Below, piece after piece: positions 54,817 to 63,210 of a stretch of DNA of 64,000 nt. Position 1 is the stretch's first letter. Each line of letters starts with the position of its first letter. The stretch spans positions 1,781,708 to 1,845,707 of the forward strand of contig NC_015676.1 in assembly GCF_000217995.1 (NCBI RefSeq), written 5' to 3'. The notes under the pieces are model-generated. The model was not told the DNA's origin. It worked only from the letters and a program-made list of their open reading frames with translations, and searched no databases. The position numbers were made by a program, and so were the translations under genes. The stretch is from Methanosalsum zhilinae DSM 4017 (GTDB taxonomy: Archaea; Halobacteriota; Methanosarcinia; Methanosarcinales; Methanosarcinaceae).

Positions 54817-55089
54817 ATGAACAAAAAAATCGATACAATATCAGATCAGATTACCGTTGACCCTGAGATCAAATCTTATATTCTACAAAAGAAAAAGGAC
54901 TATCGTGTCTGTACCACATGTTCAGGGCCTCTTGTACTTCCTGTTAACATCAAGCCACAAAAACCCAGTGATATTATAATAGATCTGGGAGGGCAGAAAT
55001 TATATGTCTCAAGAGTACAGGCACAAAGAGTGCGAAACATTGACATGTCCATGATGTGCAGCTGTACTTTCCAGGAGCAGAACCCTTAA
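54817..55089 (+). CDS. Small Cys-containing protein of unknown function (90 aa)
   Basis: 90 residues, soluble. Two Cys motifs are CTTC near residue 32-35 (YRVCTTCSGPLVLPV) and CSC near the C-terminus (SMMCSCTFQEQNP). They might ligate zinc or an iron-sulfur cluster, since four Cys are present. The middle (SDIIIDLGGQKLYVSRVQAQRVRNID) alternates strand and helix. I do not recognise the family. It is convergent with the next gene (13 bp apart). Confidence 0.7.
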   Translation: MNKKIDTISDQITVDPEIKSYILQKKKDYRVCTTCSGPLVLPVNIKPQKPSDIIIDLGGQKLYVSRVQAQRVRNIDMSMMCSCTFQEQNP

Positions 55090-55102
55090 GGATTTCTATT
55101 AA

Positions 55103-55573
55103 TCATTCGATCATCTGCTCGTTGATCCTTCTGAAAACATCGGTAATCAGTCTCTGAACCTCAATATCGTGGGACTCCGGTACCTCATTACCTTCCGTCT
55201 TGGTGAGTTTTTCAAGATCCGACACAATAGTATGTATAAGAGATATCATCTCTTCCTTCGATATGAGTCCTGCATAATAGGCATAGAAGAAAGTAGTTCC
55301 ACTCCGTCTTACTTTTTTCTTGAAAGCTGAAAGTGAGTTGGATACTTCATGCCTTGAGTAGGGTTCAGTGACAAAAGGAACAAGATCCGGCAGATTCTCA
55401 CCTATCCAGGTCATCTGTGAATGATTGGATATATCACGAAAATCAGAGCACAGGTGAGCTATCATCCATTCTCTGGCAGTAAGATGAGTGGTCTTTTTCA
55501 AAAAGCGGGTAACATCCCCGTAGTCCTTTCCATCCATTTTTCGGAATTTCTGATAATGGTTTGTTTTTTCCAT
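55103..55573 (-). CDS. Conserved helical protein of unknown function (resembles haloarchaeal DUF5806)
   Basis: About 156 residues from ATG 55573 (MEKTNHYQKFRKMDGKDYG). The ORF begins at a TTG at 55639 and a third start is ATG 55591; a TATA element (GTATAAAAACATACC, about 55665) lies upstream. The sequence is mostly helical with TAREWMIAHLCSDFRDIS and IGENLPDLVPFVTEPYSRHEV. The pattern resembles, from memory, the DUF5806 family of haloarchaea; a profile search is needed. No catalytic motif is clear. The gene lies just upstream of, and divergent from, the mtr operon. Confidence 0.65.
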   Translation of the reverse strand: MEKTNHYQKFRKMDGKDYGDVTRFLKKTTHLTAREWMIAHLCSDFRDISNHSQMTWIGENLPDLVPFVTEPYSRHEVSNSLSAFKKKVRRSGTTFFYAYYAGLISKEEMISLIHTIVSDLEKLTKTEGNEVPESHDIEVQRLITDVFRRINEQMIE

Positions 55574-55639
55574 ATCCACAATCTCACCCATCAAAGCCAC
55601 ATCTGCATTTACCACAAACAATACGGCAATGTATTGCAA

Positions 55640-55942
55640 CCATTGTAATATTTCGAGGTATGTTTTTATACCTATATAAGATTTGCTGTAAATAGACTAT
55701 CTGATTAAACTTTTAGTCTGAATCATTGCAGACTCGAATTAATATTTTTTGTCACACAAAAAGAAAACTAGCGCCTAACAGTGAATTCGAAAAGTTTATG
55801 AAGGATTCAATGTATTCAAATACCGTTGACATTAGTCTATATCATATCTGTTGATGTAGAATAATCGATAGCTATAGCGTGCTCAGCATAGCACATCAAT
55901 TACTTAATTAAATTAAAATATAAATACAAAGGAGGAAAATGA
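55640..55942 (+). promoter_or_regulatory. Upstream region and leader of the mtr operon
   Basis: A 300-bp gene-free stretch. AGTCTATATCATATC (about 55833-55847) is a TATA candidate that would give a leader of roughly 80 bases. GTGCT (55878-55882) and AGCAC (55889-55893) can pair as a small hairpin in that leader, with further bases around GCTATAGC and GCATAGC. A strong GGAGG (55931-55935) precedes the mtrE ATG at 55943. A second set of AT-rich elements on minus serves the divergent gene. Positions are by eye. Confidence 0.45.
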
Positions 55943-56854
55943 ATGGAACCACTCATAGGTATGGGTGTATTAGCATTGATGGGTGCTGCTGCTGCGATTG
56001 CCGGCATGTCAGAAGATCTGGAATCTGATGTCGGATCACAGAGTAATCCCAATTCACAGGTACAGCTTGCGCCCCAGATGATGTATCCACATAGAATATT
56101 CAATAAAGCAATTTCCGGAGAACCACCATCAAATGCACTGATGTGTGCAATAGGTGGTACGACAACTGCAATATTAATGGATTCAATGGGAATGTCCGTT
56201 TTATTCTCAGTTGCTATTGGTGCACTGGTTGCAGCTCTTGCACATGGATCATATTCGACTATGTCTTTCTTTGGAAGACCGGCAAGTCAGAACCGTTTCA
56301 AGCAGCCAATATATCTGGATGTTCTAAGATCCCATATAGTAGCCATAATGGCATTCGCGTTTGTCACAACGTTTTCAATTGTAATTATTTCATATCTTAT
56401 GATCACTGCTCTGGGTCATCCGTTCCCACTGGCATTGCTAGCATTTATATGGGGTATTGCAGTTGGTGCGATCGGCTCATCTACTGGTGATGTCCACTAC
56501 GGAGCTGAAAGACAGTTCCAGAACACTGAATTTGGTGCAGGCCTGAATGCTGCACAGTCTGGTAACATTGTAAGAAAGGGTGAAGCCGGACTGCGTAACG
56601 GAATTGATAATTTATGGTTCTGTTCCAGGTTCGGAGGACCTGCTACAGGTATTGCCTTTGCAATGACAGTCTTTTTAAGCGGATGGATCACACTGGTCTT
56701 TGATCCTTCCATAAGCCTGACAATTGGATGGCTATCAGTCATTGCAGGACTTATTATAGTACTGATATTAATCATATTTAACAGAAAACTGGAAGTATCT
56801 GCAAGAAATACCTACGGGCCTTACAAAGCAGATAAAGAAGAGGTGGCAGCATGA
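55943..56854 (+). CDS. mtrE: Tetrahydromethanopterin S-methyltransferase subunit E
   Basis: 303 residues. It is one of the large membrane subunits (about six helices) of the Na+-pumping methyl-H4SPT:CoM methyltransferase. Starts MEPLIGMGVLALMGAAAAI; a hydrophilic loop carries SNPNSQVQLAPQMMYPHR. MtrC, D and E are thought to form the Na+-translocating part. The strong GGAGG ribosome site marks it as first gene. Its stop overlaps mtrD by 4 bp. Confidence 0.96.
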   Translation: MEPLIGMGVLALMGAAAAIAGMSEDLESDVGSQSNPNSQVQLAPQMMYPHRIFNKAISGEPPSNALMCAIGGTTTAILMDSMGMSVLFSVAIGALVAALAHGSYSTMSFFGRPASQNRFKQPIYLDVLRSHIVAIMAFAFVTTFSIVIISYLMITALGHPFPLALLAFIWGIAVGAIGSSTGDVHYGAERQFQNTEFGAGLNAAQSGNIVRKGEAGLRNGIDNLWFCSRFGGPATGIAFAMTVFLSGWITLVFDPSISLTIGWLSVIAGLIIVLILIIFNRKLEVSARNTYGPYKADKEEVAA

Positions 56855-57570
56855 TAGATTTTGCAGCAATCATAGCTGAAAACATATTATATCTACTGCT
56901 GATCATAGTTGGTGGATTGCTTGTTGCAATCGGAGTTCATTTTGTACCTGTTGGTGGAGCACCTGCTGCTATGGCACAGTCTACCGGTGTAGGTACCGGA
57001 ACTGTTCAGCTGGCAGCTGGAGCAGGACTTACCGGACTGGTTGCAGCCGGAGCTGTAATGCAGGTCACGGACAATCTACTCCTTGTCATTGCTTCAGGTA
57101 TGGTAGGAGCCATGATAATGATAGGAAGCACAATGCTTGTAGGCAATATGATTTACATATACGGTGTTGGGGTCCCCCCTGCATCAGCGAAGATAAAATA
57201 TGACCCTATAACAAGAGACAGGCAGGACCTGTACATCTCACAGGGTACTGAGGGACACGGTGTTCCAACATCATGCTTTATCAGTGGAATCATTGGCGGA
57301 GGACTCGGTGGACTCGGTGGTGCAATGGTATACTTTGCCCTGCTAAGTGTCACAAACGGAACCTCAGCTCTCAACGTCATTGGACTTGCAAGTATCTTTT
57401 CAGTTGCAATATTCTTCATTAATGCAGTAATTGCTTCCTATAACATAGGTGGTACCACTGAAGGGTTCCATGATCCCAAGTTCAAAAGACTGCCAAAGGC
57501 TGTGGTCTCTTCAATAATTGTAACGTTCATTAGCGGAATTCTGAGTTTGATTACTATAGGAGGTCTATAA
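56851..57570 (+). CDS. mtrD: Tetrahydromethanopterin S-methyltransferase subunit D
   Basis: 239 residues, a polytopic membrane subunit with about six helices. The cytoplasmic loop contains GTEGHGVPTSCFISG, and the HGVP motif recurs in MtrF of this window ([10 protein letters not shown]). It starts MIDFAAIIAENILYLLLII. It overlaps mtrE by 4 bp and is followed by mtrC after one base. It is a likely part of the Na+ path. The assignment follows family and gene order. Confidence 0.95.
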   Translation: MIDFAAIIAENILYLLLIIVGGLLVAIGVHFVPVGGAPAAMAQSTGVGTGTVQLAAGAGLTGLVAAGAVMQVTDNLLLVIASGMVGAMIMIGSTMLVGNMIYIYGVGVPPASAKIKYDPITRDRQDLYISQGTEGHGVPTSCFISGIIGGGLGGLGGAMVYFALLSVTNGTSALNVIGLASIFSVAIFFINAVIASYNIGGTTEGFHDPKFKRLPKAVVSSIIVTFISGILSLITIGGL

Positions 57571-57571
57571 A

Positions 57572-58384
57572 ATGGCAGCCGGAGGAACTCCTAAGAAAGC
57601 AAGCAGTGCAATACCTCCCAAGAAAATTATGGTATTTGGAATACTTGGAAGCCTAATAGGAATCTATGCTGGACATTTCCTCACAACCATGTTTGGCCCT
57701 GCATTCTCATTCCTTGGCGTTCTTGGTGCAATATGTGCCATTGTGTGGGGAGCCGACACTGTAAGAAGAGTATGTAGCTATGGAATTGGTACCGGTGTTC
57801 CCTCAATTGGAATGCTTGCCATTGGTATGGGTATCGTGGCAGCTCTGTTTGGCCTTGAGGTTGGAGGCATTGCCGGACCTGTGGTAGCACTGGTCATTGC
57901 AACGATCATTGGTCTGATCATCGGATTACTTGGTAACAGGATAATGAAGATGGGAGTACCCATCATGGAAACTGCAACCGCAGAGATTGCTGCTGCAGGT
58001 ACGCTGACAATTGTAGGAGTCAGTACTTCCATGGCAGGATCATTTGAAATCTACAACATCGTTTCACATGTGGTTGCCAATGGATTCATTGCCCTGGTAT
58101 TCATAATCGGTGCCATTGCAATCCTGCATCCATTTAACTCAAACCTTGGTCCCGATGAGAAGCAGGACCGTACATTGGCAGTCGCATTTGTTGATGGTTC
58201 CATTGTCATGATCGTAACAGGAATAGTGGTTGCCGGAGTAAGCATAGCATCCGCAGTTCCGACACTGGTTATAGGGCTGTTGATATGGATCATTGCATTC
58301 AATAAATACTACAGTCTGGTCAAGCGTGATGCATATAAAGTCGTTGGAACAGGCTTATTGCCAACAGAGGAGGAATTAAGTTGA
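57572..58384 (+). CDS. mtrC: Tetrahydromethanopterin S-methyltransferase subunit C
   Basis: 270 residues, third large membrane subunit, about seven to eight helices. Residues with MAAGGTPKKASSAIPPKKIMVFGIL at the start, then repeated Gly/Ala helices and a loop YGIGTGVPSIGMLAIG. It belongs to the membrane Na+-translocation core. The 3' end overlaps the mtrB start (TTG at 58381) with an intervening GGAGG site. Gene order and length fit Methanosarcina mtrC. Confidence 0.95.
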   Translation: MAAGGTPKKASSAIPPKKIMVFGILGSLIGIYAGHFLTTMFGPAFSFLGVLGAICAIVWGADTVRRVCSYGIGTGVPSIGMLAIGMGIVAALFGLEVGGIAGPVVALVIATIIGLIIGLLGNRIMKMGVPIMETATAEIAAAGTLTIVGVSTSMAGSFEIYNIVSHVVANGFIALVFIIGAIAILHPFNSNLGPDEKQDRTLAVAFVDGSIVMIVTGIVVAGVSIASAVPTLVIGLLIWIIAFNKYYSLVKRDAYKVVGTGLLPTEEELS

Positions 58385-58707
58385 GCATGGTACATATAGC
58401 ACCGGAAGCACACCTTGTGCTGGATCCGGAAACCTCTCTATTAGCAGAGGAAAGAGAAGATGTGATCAGTTATTCCATGGATCCGCTTTTGACACAGGTT
58501 GATAAGCTGGATCTTGTTGCTGATGATCTGATCAATTCATTGACTCCTGATAAACCCCTGCTATCCTCATTCCCAAACAGGGACAGAGCTTCCTATTCAG
58601 CAGGTATTGTAACAGGTGCTTTCTATGGAATACTTGCAGGTCTTGTATTTTCAGGGCTGCTTGCATTCATAATATACATAATGGCCCTTATAGGAGGGGT
58701 GATCTGA
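58381..58707 (+). CDS. mtrB: Tetrahydromethanopterin S-methyltransferase subunit B
   Basis: 108 residues. The start is TTG 58381 (MSMVHIAPEAHLVLDPETS), with GGAGG seven bases upstream; ATG 58387 is possible. A soluble N-terminal part is followed by one C-terminal membrane helix (about residues 85-108, GILAGLVFSGLLAFIIYIMALIG). MtrB is a small stalk-associated subunit whose single helix packs near MtrA. It overlaps mtrC and ends one base before mtrA. Confidence 0.94.
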   Translation: MSMVHIAPEAHLVLDPETSLLAEEREDVISYSMDPLLTQVDKLDLVADDLINSLTPDKPLLSSFPNRDRASYSAGIVTGAFYGILAGLVFSGLLAFIIYIMALIGGVI

Positions 58708-58708
58708 T

Positions 58709-59431
58709 ATGGCAGAGAAAAGAGAACCTGCACCAGAATGGCCGATTCTGAAAGGAGAATATGATATAGGAGATGTGAAGAACTGTGTTGCAGTAATTAC
58801 ACTTGGTTCACACCTGCCTGCAGAACCCCAGCTGGAAGCCGGTGCAGCTATTACAGGTCCCTGTAAAACAGAGAACCTGGGACTTGAAAAGGTGCTTGCA
58901 CATATAATATCCAACCCGAACATACGTTATCTACTGATAACAGGGTCTGAAGTAAAAGGTCACATTACAGGGGATGCATTCCTTAAGATTCATCAAAACG
59001 GTGTAAAAGAAAACAGGATTGTTGGTGCAGTAGGCGCAATCCCCTATGTGGAGAATCTGACACCCGAAGCCATTGAGAGGTTCCAGCAGCAGATCGAGTG
59101 CGTGGACCTGATAGGTACAGAGAACATGTCAGAGATCACCTCCAAGATCAAAGAGCTTGCTTCCAGGGATCCTGATGCATTTGATGCAGACCCAATGGTT
59201 GTTAAAGTCGGAGAAGACGGTGCAGAAGAAGAAGCAGCTACCGGTATTAAGCCAATGGCTGCAGAAGTTGCGGCCATCCAGGCAAGAATACGGGACATCG
59301 ATAGAGAAATGATTCAGGCCGGTGTAATGAACAAATTCCATTCAGGAGTTCATGCCGGTAAAATCGAAGGCATAATGATGGGGCTGGTAATTTCATTGAC
59401 AATACTTGGCCTTTTGTTATTCGGGAGGTGA
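58709..59431 (+). CDS. mtrA: Tetrahydromethanopterin S-methyltransferase subunit A (corrinoid protein)
   Basis: 240 residues. MtrA binds the cobamide whose cobalt accepts the methyl group. The N-terminal domain (to about 170) contains ITGSEVKGHITGDAF, where the conserved His is expected to ligate cobalt. A helical linker (about 185-215) leads to a C-terminal membrane anchor (SLTILGLLLFGR). The methyl group is then passed to coenzyme M with coupled Na+ transport. The gene follows mtrB by one base and precedes mtrF. Confidence 0.96.
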   Translation: MAEKREPAPEWPILKGEYDIGDVKNCVAVITLGSHLPAEPQLEAGAAITGPCKTENLGLEKVLAHIISNPNIRYLLITGSEVKGHITGDAFLKIHQNGVKENRIVGAVGAIPYVENLTPEAIERFQQQIECVDLIGTENMSEITSKIKELASRDPDAFDADPMVVKVGEDGAEEEAATGIKPMAAEVAAIQARIRDIDREMIQAGVMNKFHSGVHAGKIEGIMMGLVISLTILGLLLFGR

Positions 59432-59437
59432 TTTTGC

Positions 59438-59665
59438 ATGAGCGAAGATATGCAGGGACATGGTGTTCCTACAATAGTTAACCCCCAGATGGGTACTGTT
59501 GAATCTACTGTCAAGAGTATAGAATACCGTGCACAGTTGATAGCCCGTAACCAGAAACTGGATTCGGGTGTAGGTGCTGCGAGCATGGTAGGTTTTTCAA
59601 TTGGATTTGTTCTTGCACTGTTGTTTGTAATCATACTTCCAGTGATTATATGGCAGGTGTTATAA
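59438..59665 (+). CDS. mtrF: Tetrahydromethanopterin S-methyltransferase subunit F
   Basis: 75 residues. A short soluble N-terminus with [15 protein letters not shown] and a C-terminal membrane helix (about residues 48-75, [25 protein letters not shown]) are seen. The N-terminal part resembles the C-terminal region of MtrA, as is known for this subunit. The ribosome site GGAGGTGAT is close upstream. The stop overlaps a good ribosome site for mtrG one base later. Confidence 0.93.
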   Translation: MSEDMQGHGVPTIVNPQMGTVESTVKSIEYRAQLIARNQKLDSGVGAASMVGFSIGFVLALLFVIILPVIIWQVL

Positions 59666-59666
59666 T

Positions 59667-59894
59667 ATGAGTGATGAAAAGAACGCGATTCCAATTGCAG
59701 TAGTGGATACTGATGATTACGAGCAGGTTATGAAAAAGCTTGACCGTATCGATGAAAAGGTTGAGTTCTTCAACAGTGAAGTAGCACAGCGTATAGGCAA
59801 AAAAATGGGAAGAGATATAGGAATACTGTATGGAGCAGTGATTGGAATAATAATATTCCTGCTCTATATCTCACTGTCATCGATAATTTATTAA
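59667..59894 (+). CDS. mtrG: Tetrahydromethanopterin S-methyltransferase subunit G
   Basis: 75 residues. A helical cytoplasmic part (KKLDRIDEKVEFFNSEVAQRIGKKMGRDIG) precedes a single C-terminal membrane helix (about residues 51-73, LYGAVIGIIIFLLYISLSSI). MtrG is a small stalk subunit. The gene lies between mtrF and mtrH, the order found in Methanosarcinaceae (EDCBAFGH). A good ribosome site GAGG precedes mtrH 13 bp downstream. Confidence 0.93.
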   Translation: MSDEKNAIPIAVVDTDDYEQVMKKLDRIDEKVEFFNSEVAQRIGKKMGRDIGILYGAVIGIIIFLLYISLSSIIY

Positions 59895-59907
59895 CCGAGG
59901 TGTTTAA

Positions 59908-60864
59908 ATGTTTAAATTTGACAAGAAACAGGAAGTATATGAAGTCGGAGGGATTAATTTTGGCGGTCAGCCAGGTCAGTATCCTACAGTCCTGGTAGGC
60001 ACAATGTTTTATGCCAGACATAAGATTGTTTCTGACGAAGACAAAGGTGTTTTTGACAAGGAGGCTGCTGAAACTCTCTGGAAATCCCAGGAAGAGATGG
60101 GAGATGTAACCGGAAACCCATACGTTAACCAGATCGTAGGAGAAACAACCGAAGCAATGAAGAATTACATTGACTGGTTTGTTGAAATCGATGATAGCAC
60201 ACCATTCCTGATCGACTCATCAGCAGGAGATGTACGTGCCTTTGCAGCAAAGTACGCATCTGAGATAGGTGTTGCTGACAGAGCAATATACAACTCCATA
60301 AACGCAAGTATACATGATCAGGAAATTGAAGCCATTACCGACAGTGATATAGAAGCTGCCATTGTGCTGGCTTTCAATGCAACAGACCCTACTGTAAAGG
60401 GAAAGATCGATATTCTGGAAACCGGTGGAGCAGGCCAGGATAAAGGCATGCTGGAAATTGCAAAAGAATGTGGAATCACAAAGCCTCTGGTAGATGTTGC
60501 AGCAACACCTCTTGGTGCAGGTGCAGGTGCAACCATGAGAAGTATCATAACAATTAAAGGAAGACTTGGCCTTCCTGTTGGTGGCGGATATCACAACCTT
60601 GCGTCTGCATGGGACTGGATGAAGACCTACAAGAAGACCTTTGAAACAAAAGAAGAAAGAAGAGAGGTTTATCTTCCAACTGATATAGGAACAAACCTTG
60701 TTGCTCAGATACTCAGTTCCAATTTCCAGCTATATGGTCCGATCGAGAATGCAAAAACTGTATTCCCGGCAACTGCCATGGTTGACATAATGCTGGCAGA
60801 AACTGCAAAGGAACTCAACATAGAAATCCTGGATGAAAACCATCCAATAAATAAACTGGTTTGA
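59908..60864 (+). CDS. mtrH: Tetrahydromethanopterin S-methyltransferase subunit H
   Basis: 318 residues, a soluble TIM-barrel-type methyltransferase that moves the methyl group from methyl-tetrahydromethanopterin (sarcinapterin) to the cobamide of MtrA. FKFDKKQEVYEVGGINFGGQPGQYPTVLVG is the N-terminal signature. TPFLIDSSAGDVRAFAAKYA and PLVDVAATPLGAGAG are conserved barrel motifs. It is the last gene of the operon; a hairpin overlaps its stop. Confidence 0.97.
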   Translation: MFKFDKKQEVYEVGGINFGGQPGQYPTVLVGTMFYARHKIVSDEDKGVFDKEAAETLWKSQEEMGDVTGNPYVNQIVGETTEAMKNYIDWFVEIDDSTPFLIDSSAGDVRAFAAKYASEIGVADRAIYNSINASIHDQEIEAITDSDIEAAIVLAFNATDPTVKGKIDILETGGAGQDKGMLEIAKECGITKPLVDVAATPLGAGAGATMRSIITIKGRLGLPVGGGYHNLASAWDWMKTYKKTFETKEERREVYLPTDIGTNLVAQILSSNFQLYGPIENAKTVFPATAMVDIMLAETAKELNIEILDENHPINKLV

Positions 60865-60890
60865 TCTTCTAAACCAGTTTTCTTTTTTTA
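60853..60890 (+). terminator. Terminator of the mtr operon
   Basis: AAACTGGTTT (60853-60862) and AAACCAGTTT (60871-60880) form a perfect 10-bp stem with an 8-base loop, followed by TCTTTTTTTATT. The stem begins inside the last codons of mtrH and includes its stop (TGA at 60862-60864). Confidence 0.85.
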
Positions 60891-61223
60891 TTCAATCAAC
60901 ACTGTTTCCTGATATCAGCCAATATCAAAAATTAGACCTTTTAATGTTTCTTTTTGGGACTTATTTTGCATAAAATGCGAATTCTGCTTATCTAAAAACT
61001 GTTTTTCTTCATTAGATCAGTTAAAAAAGAAATTTATAAATAACAATACTAATAATAATTTAAATGTTAAAATGAAACTGTGAAAATACTGATATGTTTA
61101 AATTTCTCAGGTTCCTAAATTTTATAATCCGATCATAATATATATTTTCTGACATAAAAAAATTAATTACCCCTTTGTAGAAATTTGAAAAAACATCTGG
61201 AAAAACGTAGCAGGGATTTCTCA
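60891..61223 (+). promoter_or_regulatory. AT-rich upstream region of the RHH-domain gene
   Basis: About 330 bp after the mtr terminator with no supported gene. AATATATATTTTC (about 61136-61148) is a TATA candidate. It would start transcription near 61170, before the ATG at 61224. AT runs around 61020-61065 could be regulatory. No other structured element was recognised. Confidence 0.4.
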
Positions 61224-62264
61224 ATGTTAATTAGAAAGAATATTTCTCTTGATGAAAAAGATTTCATGAAATTGCAGCCACTGGTCGAAAAACAGAATGG
61301 CAATTTCAGTGCAGCTATACGTGATGCAATAAAACTCACAGACATTGCCCTGAAAAATCAGGGATCAGTTGAAGAGGCTGTAGAAATCCTGAAATGTAAT
61401 CAGTGCATGACAGATGAAGATAAAATAATAATCAATCGCCATCTGCTTGATTGGCTTCTAAAAAACAGCAGAGGTCTAATTCCTGAATTAGAAATCATTA
61501 ACCAGGTCATTGATCCCTTTGCATTCAGTACAGTTGGTGAGTTTGATGGTTATATCAAGGAAATGGTCAAAAAATATAACTGGCAATGTCAGACTTCAAT
61601 TACCTCCATAGATACTTCCGGATCAGAAAAAATAAGAGTAGAAATATCGAATAAGAACAATAATTTCAATGAATTCATTGCCCTGAACATAGTTCTATTT
61701 CTGGCATCATGGAAAAAAGTGGATATAGAGAACATCCATAGAAAACCCGGAAAACTTAGCATCGATCTGGTCCGGACAGATGAACCATTTACAGAAATAC
61801 CTGAAGGTATCAAAAAGCACTTTGGATATCTTGAGCCAGTATATAAAGAGATCAACAATAACTATAAGTTCTGGCACAGGGTGATCAGTGAATACATTGA
61901 ATCGGGGTACAATATTGTTGCACTCCCCAGGGATCAGTTTGAAGAATTCATTGCAGGAGAGATTGCAAATGGTGTCAGGATCATTGAATCAAAGGCAAAT
62001 ATTCCCATTGACAAAATAGATCTTGTAGACCTGCTCATATTATTCAAAGATCAGTTTTCAGTATACAGACTGGTAAATAATATAGAGATCAATCTCAAGC
62101 CGGGAAATGAAACTTTAATAGTACATCACGACTACCGTGATAAGAGAGCCATATCCACAATCACCAAGTATTTTTCATCCATATTTGAAGCAAGTGGATA
62201 CAGATTCAATGCAACCCATACATCCACTCTAATAATATTTGAGAGGATTGAGGATAGTAAATAA
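61224..62264 (+). CDS. Ribbon-helix-helix-like regulator or unknown protein next to mtr
   Basis: 346 residues from ATG 61224 (MLIRKNISLDEKDFMKLQPL), with AGGGAT seven bases upstream; a TTG at 61185 adds 13 residues. The N-terminus (about residues 3-45 of this frame) has the spacing of a ribbon-helix-helix DNA-binding domain: KNISLDEKDFMKLQPLVEK, then NFSAAIRDAIKLTDIAL. The following ~300 residues are helical and strand-rich with no known motif, seemingly a ligand or interaction domain. The C-terminal part contains paired segments (FIALNIVLFLASWKKVDI). The family seems restricted to methanogens, but I cannot name it. Its place directly behind the mtr operon hints at a related role. Confidence 0.65.
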   Translation: MLIRKNISLDEKDFMKLQPLVEKQNGNFSAAIRDAIKLTDIALKNQGSVEEAVEILKCNQCMTDEDKIIINRHLLDWLLKNSRGLIPELEIINQVIDPFAFSTVGEFDGYIKEMVKKYNWQCQTSITSIDTSGSEKIRVEISNKNNNFNEFIALNIVLFLASWKKVDIENIHRKPGKLSIDLVRTDEPFTEIPEGIKKHFGYLEPVYKEINNNYKFWHRVISEYIESGYNIVALPRDQFEEFIAGEIANGVRIIESKANIPIDKIDLVDLLILFKDQFSVYRLVNNIEINLKPGNETLIVHHDYRDKRAISTITKYFSSIFEASGYRFNATHTSTLIIFERIEDSK

Positions 62265-62311
62265 TAATCACTGGATAAAATTAATATTTATTCAGTCACC
62301 TATCGTAATTC

Positions 62312-62881
62312 ATGACAGATTTTATAATTATCTGGGATTCACCCATACTTTTTGAAAAGTTGTTTCAGGAGCATGGATTTACCTGTACAAGAGTGCATTC
62401 AAGTGCATTGAATACTCCATACCTGCCTCCATGCAGAAGTATAATCATACCCACAGGATTTGCAAATCCAGACTACACAAAAATCCTGCCAGATATTGAA
62501 AAATGCTCAGATAAACTCAAGAGGTTCGTTGAAGACGGAGGAATGCTTGTCATATACGGGCCTGCAGTCGAATCCTATGAATATAAATGGCTGCCTTTTG
62601 ACATACAATACAGGCAAAACCATGAATCAACCCTGCTGAATGTGGCCGGAGAAGATGAGCATGGAGCACACTCAATTGTTGAGAATACTGATATACCTGT
62701 AGAATGTGATGGATACTTTTCCGGATGCCATGATCCAGCCATCTGCAATGATAGAGGCGAGCCTGTAATGATCATTGAAAAACTGGGTCAAGGAGCAGTT
62801 ATACTTACCTCAATACATGAGTTTCCTTCAGCTTCGTTTCTTAAGTGGATTGCAGATAATACACAAAAAACAAAAATATAA
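62312..62881 (+). CDS. Glutamine-amidotransferase-fold-like protein of unknown function
   Basis: 189 residues. Strand/helix alternation with SIIIPTGFANPDYTKI and a central RFVEDGGMLVIYGPAVES suggests a flavodoxin/class I glutamine amidotransferase-like fold. A late LGQGAVILTSIHEFPSASFLKW resembles the GQG/H region seen in cysteine-less amidotransferase relatives. The usual nucleophile Cys in a G-x-C-x-G elbow is not seen; the CH of FSGCHDP is the only candidate. It lies 47 bp after the RHH gene on the same strand, so it may be cotranscribed. The family is not recognised. Confidence 0.6.
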   Translation: MTDFIIIWDSPILFEKLFQEHGFTCTRVHSSALNTPYLPPCRSIIIPTGFANPDYTKILPDIEKCSDKLKRFVEDGGMLVIYGPAVESYEYKWLPFDIQYRQNHESTLLNVAGEDEHGAHSIVENTDIPVECDGYFSGCHDPAICNDRGEPVMIIEKLGQGAVILTSIHEFPSASFLKWIADNTQKTKI

Positions 62882-62890
62882 TGATATTAT

Positions 62891-63184
62891 TCAGGTCTCT
62901 TTAATCACATCCCTGCCTGACCTTAATCTTTCGATTTCATCCTGAGCATCTTTAACTTCCAGAACGAACAGACCAATACAGGGTTTGATGAACCTGAAAA
63001 CAATTGAAGAGCCCCTGGTACCAACCGGAATGTATTCACTTCCAATCAGGGGAATATCATATATTTTATATCCTGCAGGCACAAAATATACTTCTTCACA
63101 CACATCCCGTATAAGCTTTTCACACTCATCAGGTGTGGCATCCCTTAGCAGGATTTCATAATTAAGATCATTTAAACATACCAT
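62891..63184 (-). CDS. Small methanogen-conserved protein (DUF1894-like)
   Basis: 97 residues. The text MVCLNDLNYEILLRDATPDE, CEEVYFVPAGYKIYDIPLIG and GSSIVFRFIKPCIGLFVLEV is, from memory, like the DUF1894 family of methanogens; confirmation needs a profile search. It is soluble with one or two strands per half. Function is unknown. It lies 26 bp after purM on the same strand and is convergent with the previous gene. Confidence 0.65.
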   Translation of the reverse strand: MVCLNDLNYEILLRDATPDECEKLIRDVCEEVYFVPAGYKIYDIPLIGSEYIPVGTRGSSIVFRFIKPCIGLFVLEVKDAQDEIERLRSGRDVIKET

Positions 63185-63210
63185 TATTGATTACACAACC
63201 TCTTTAGTGC

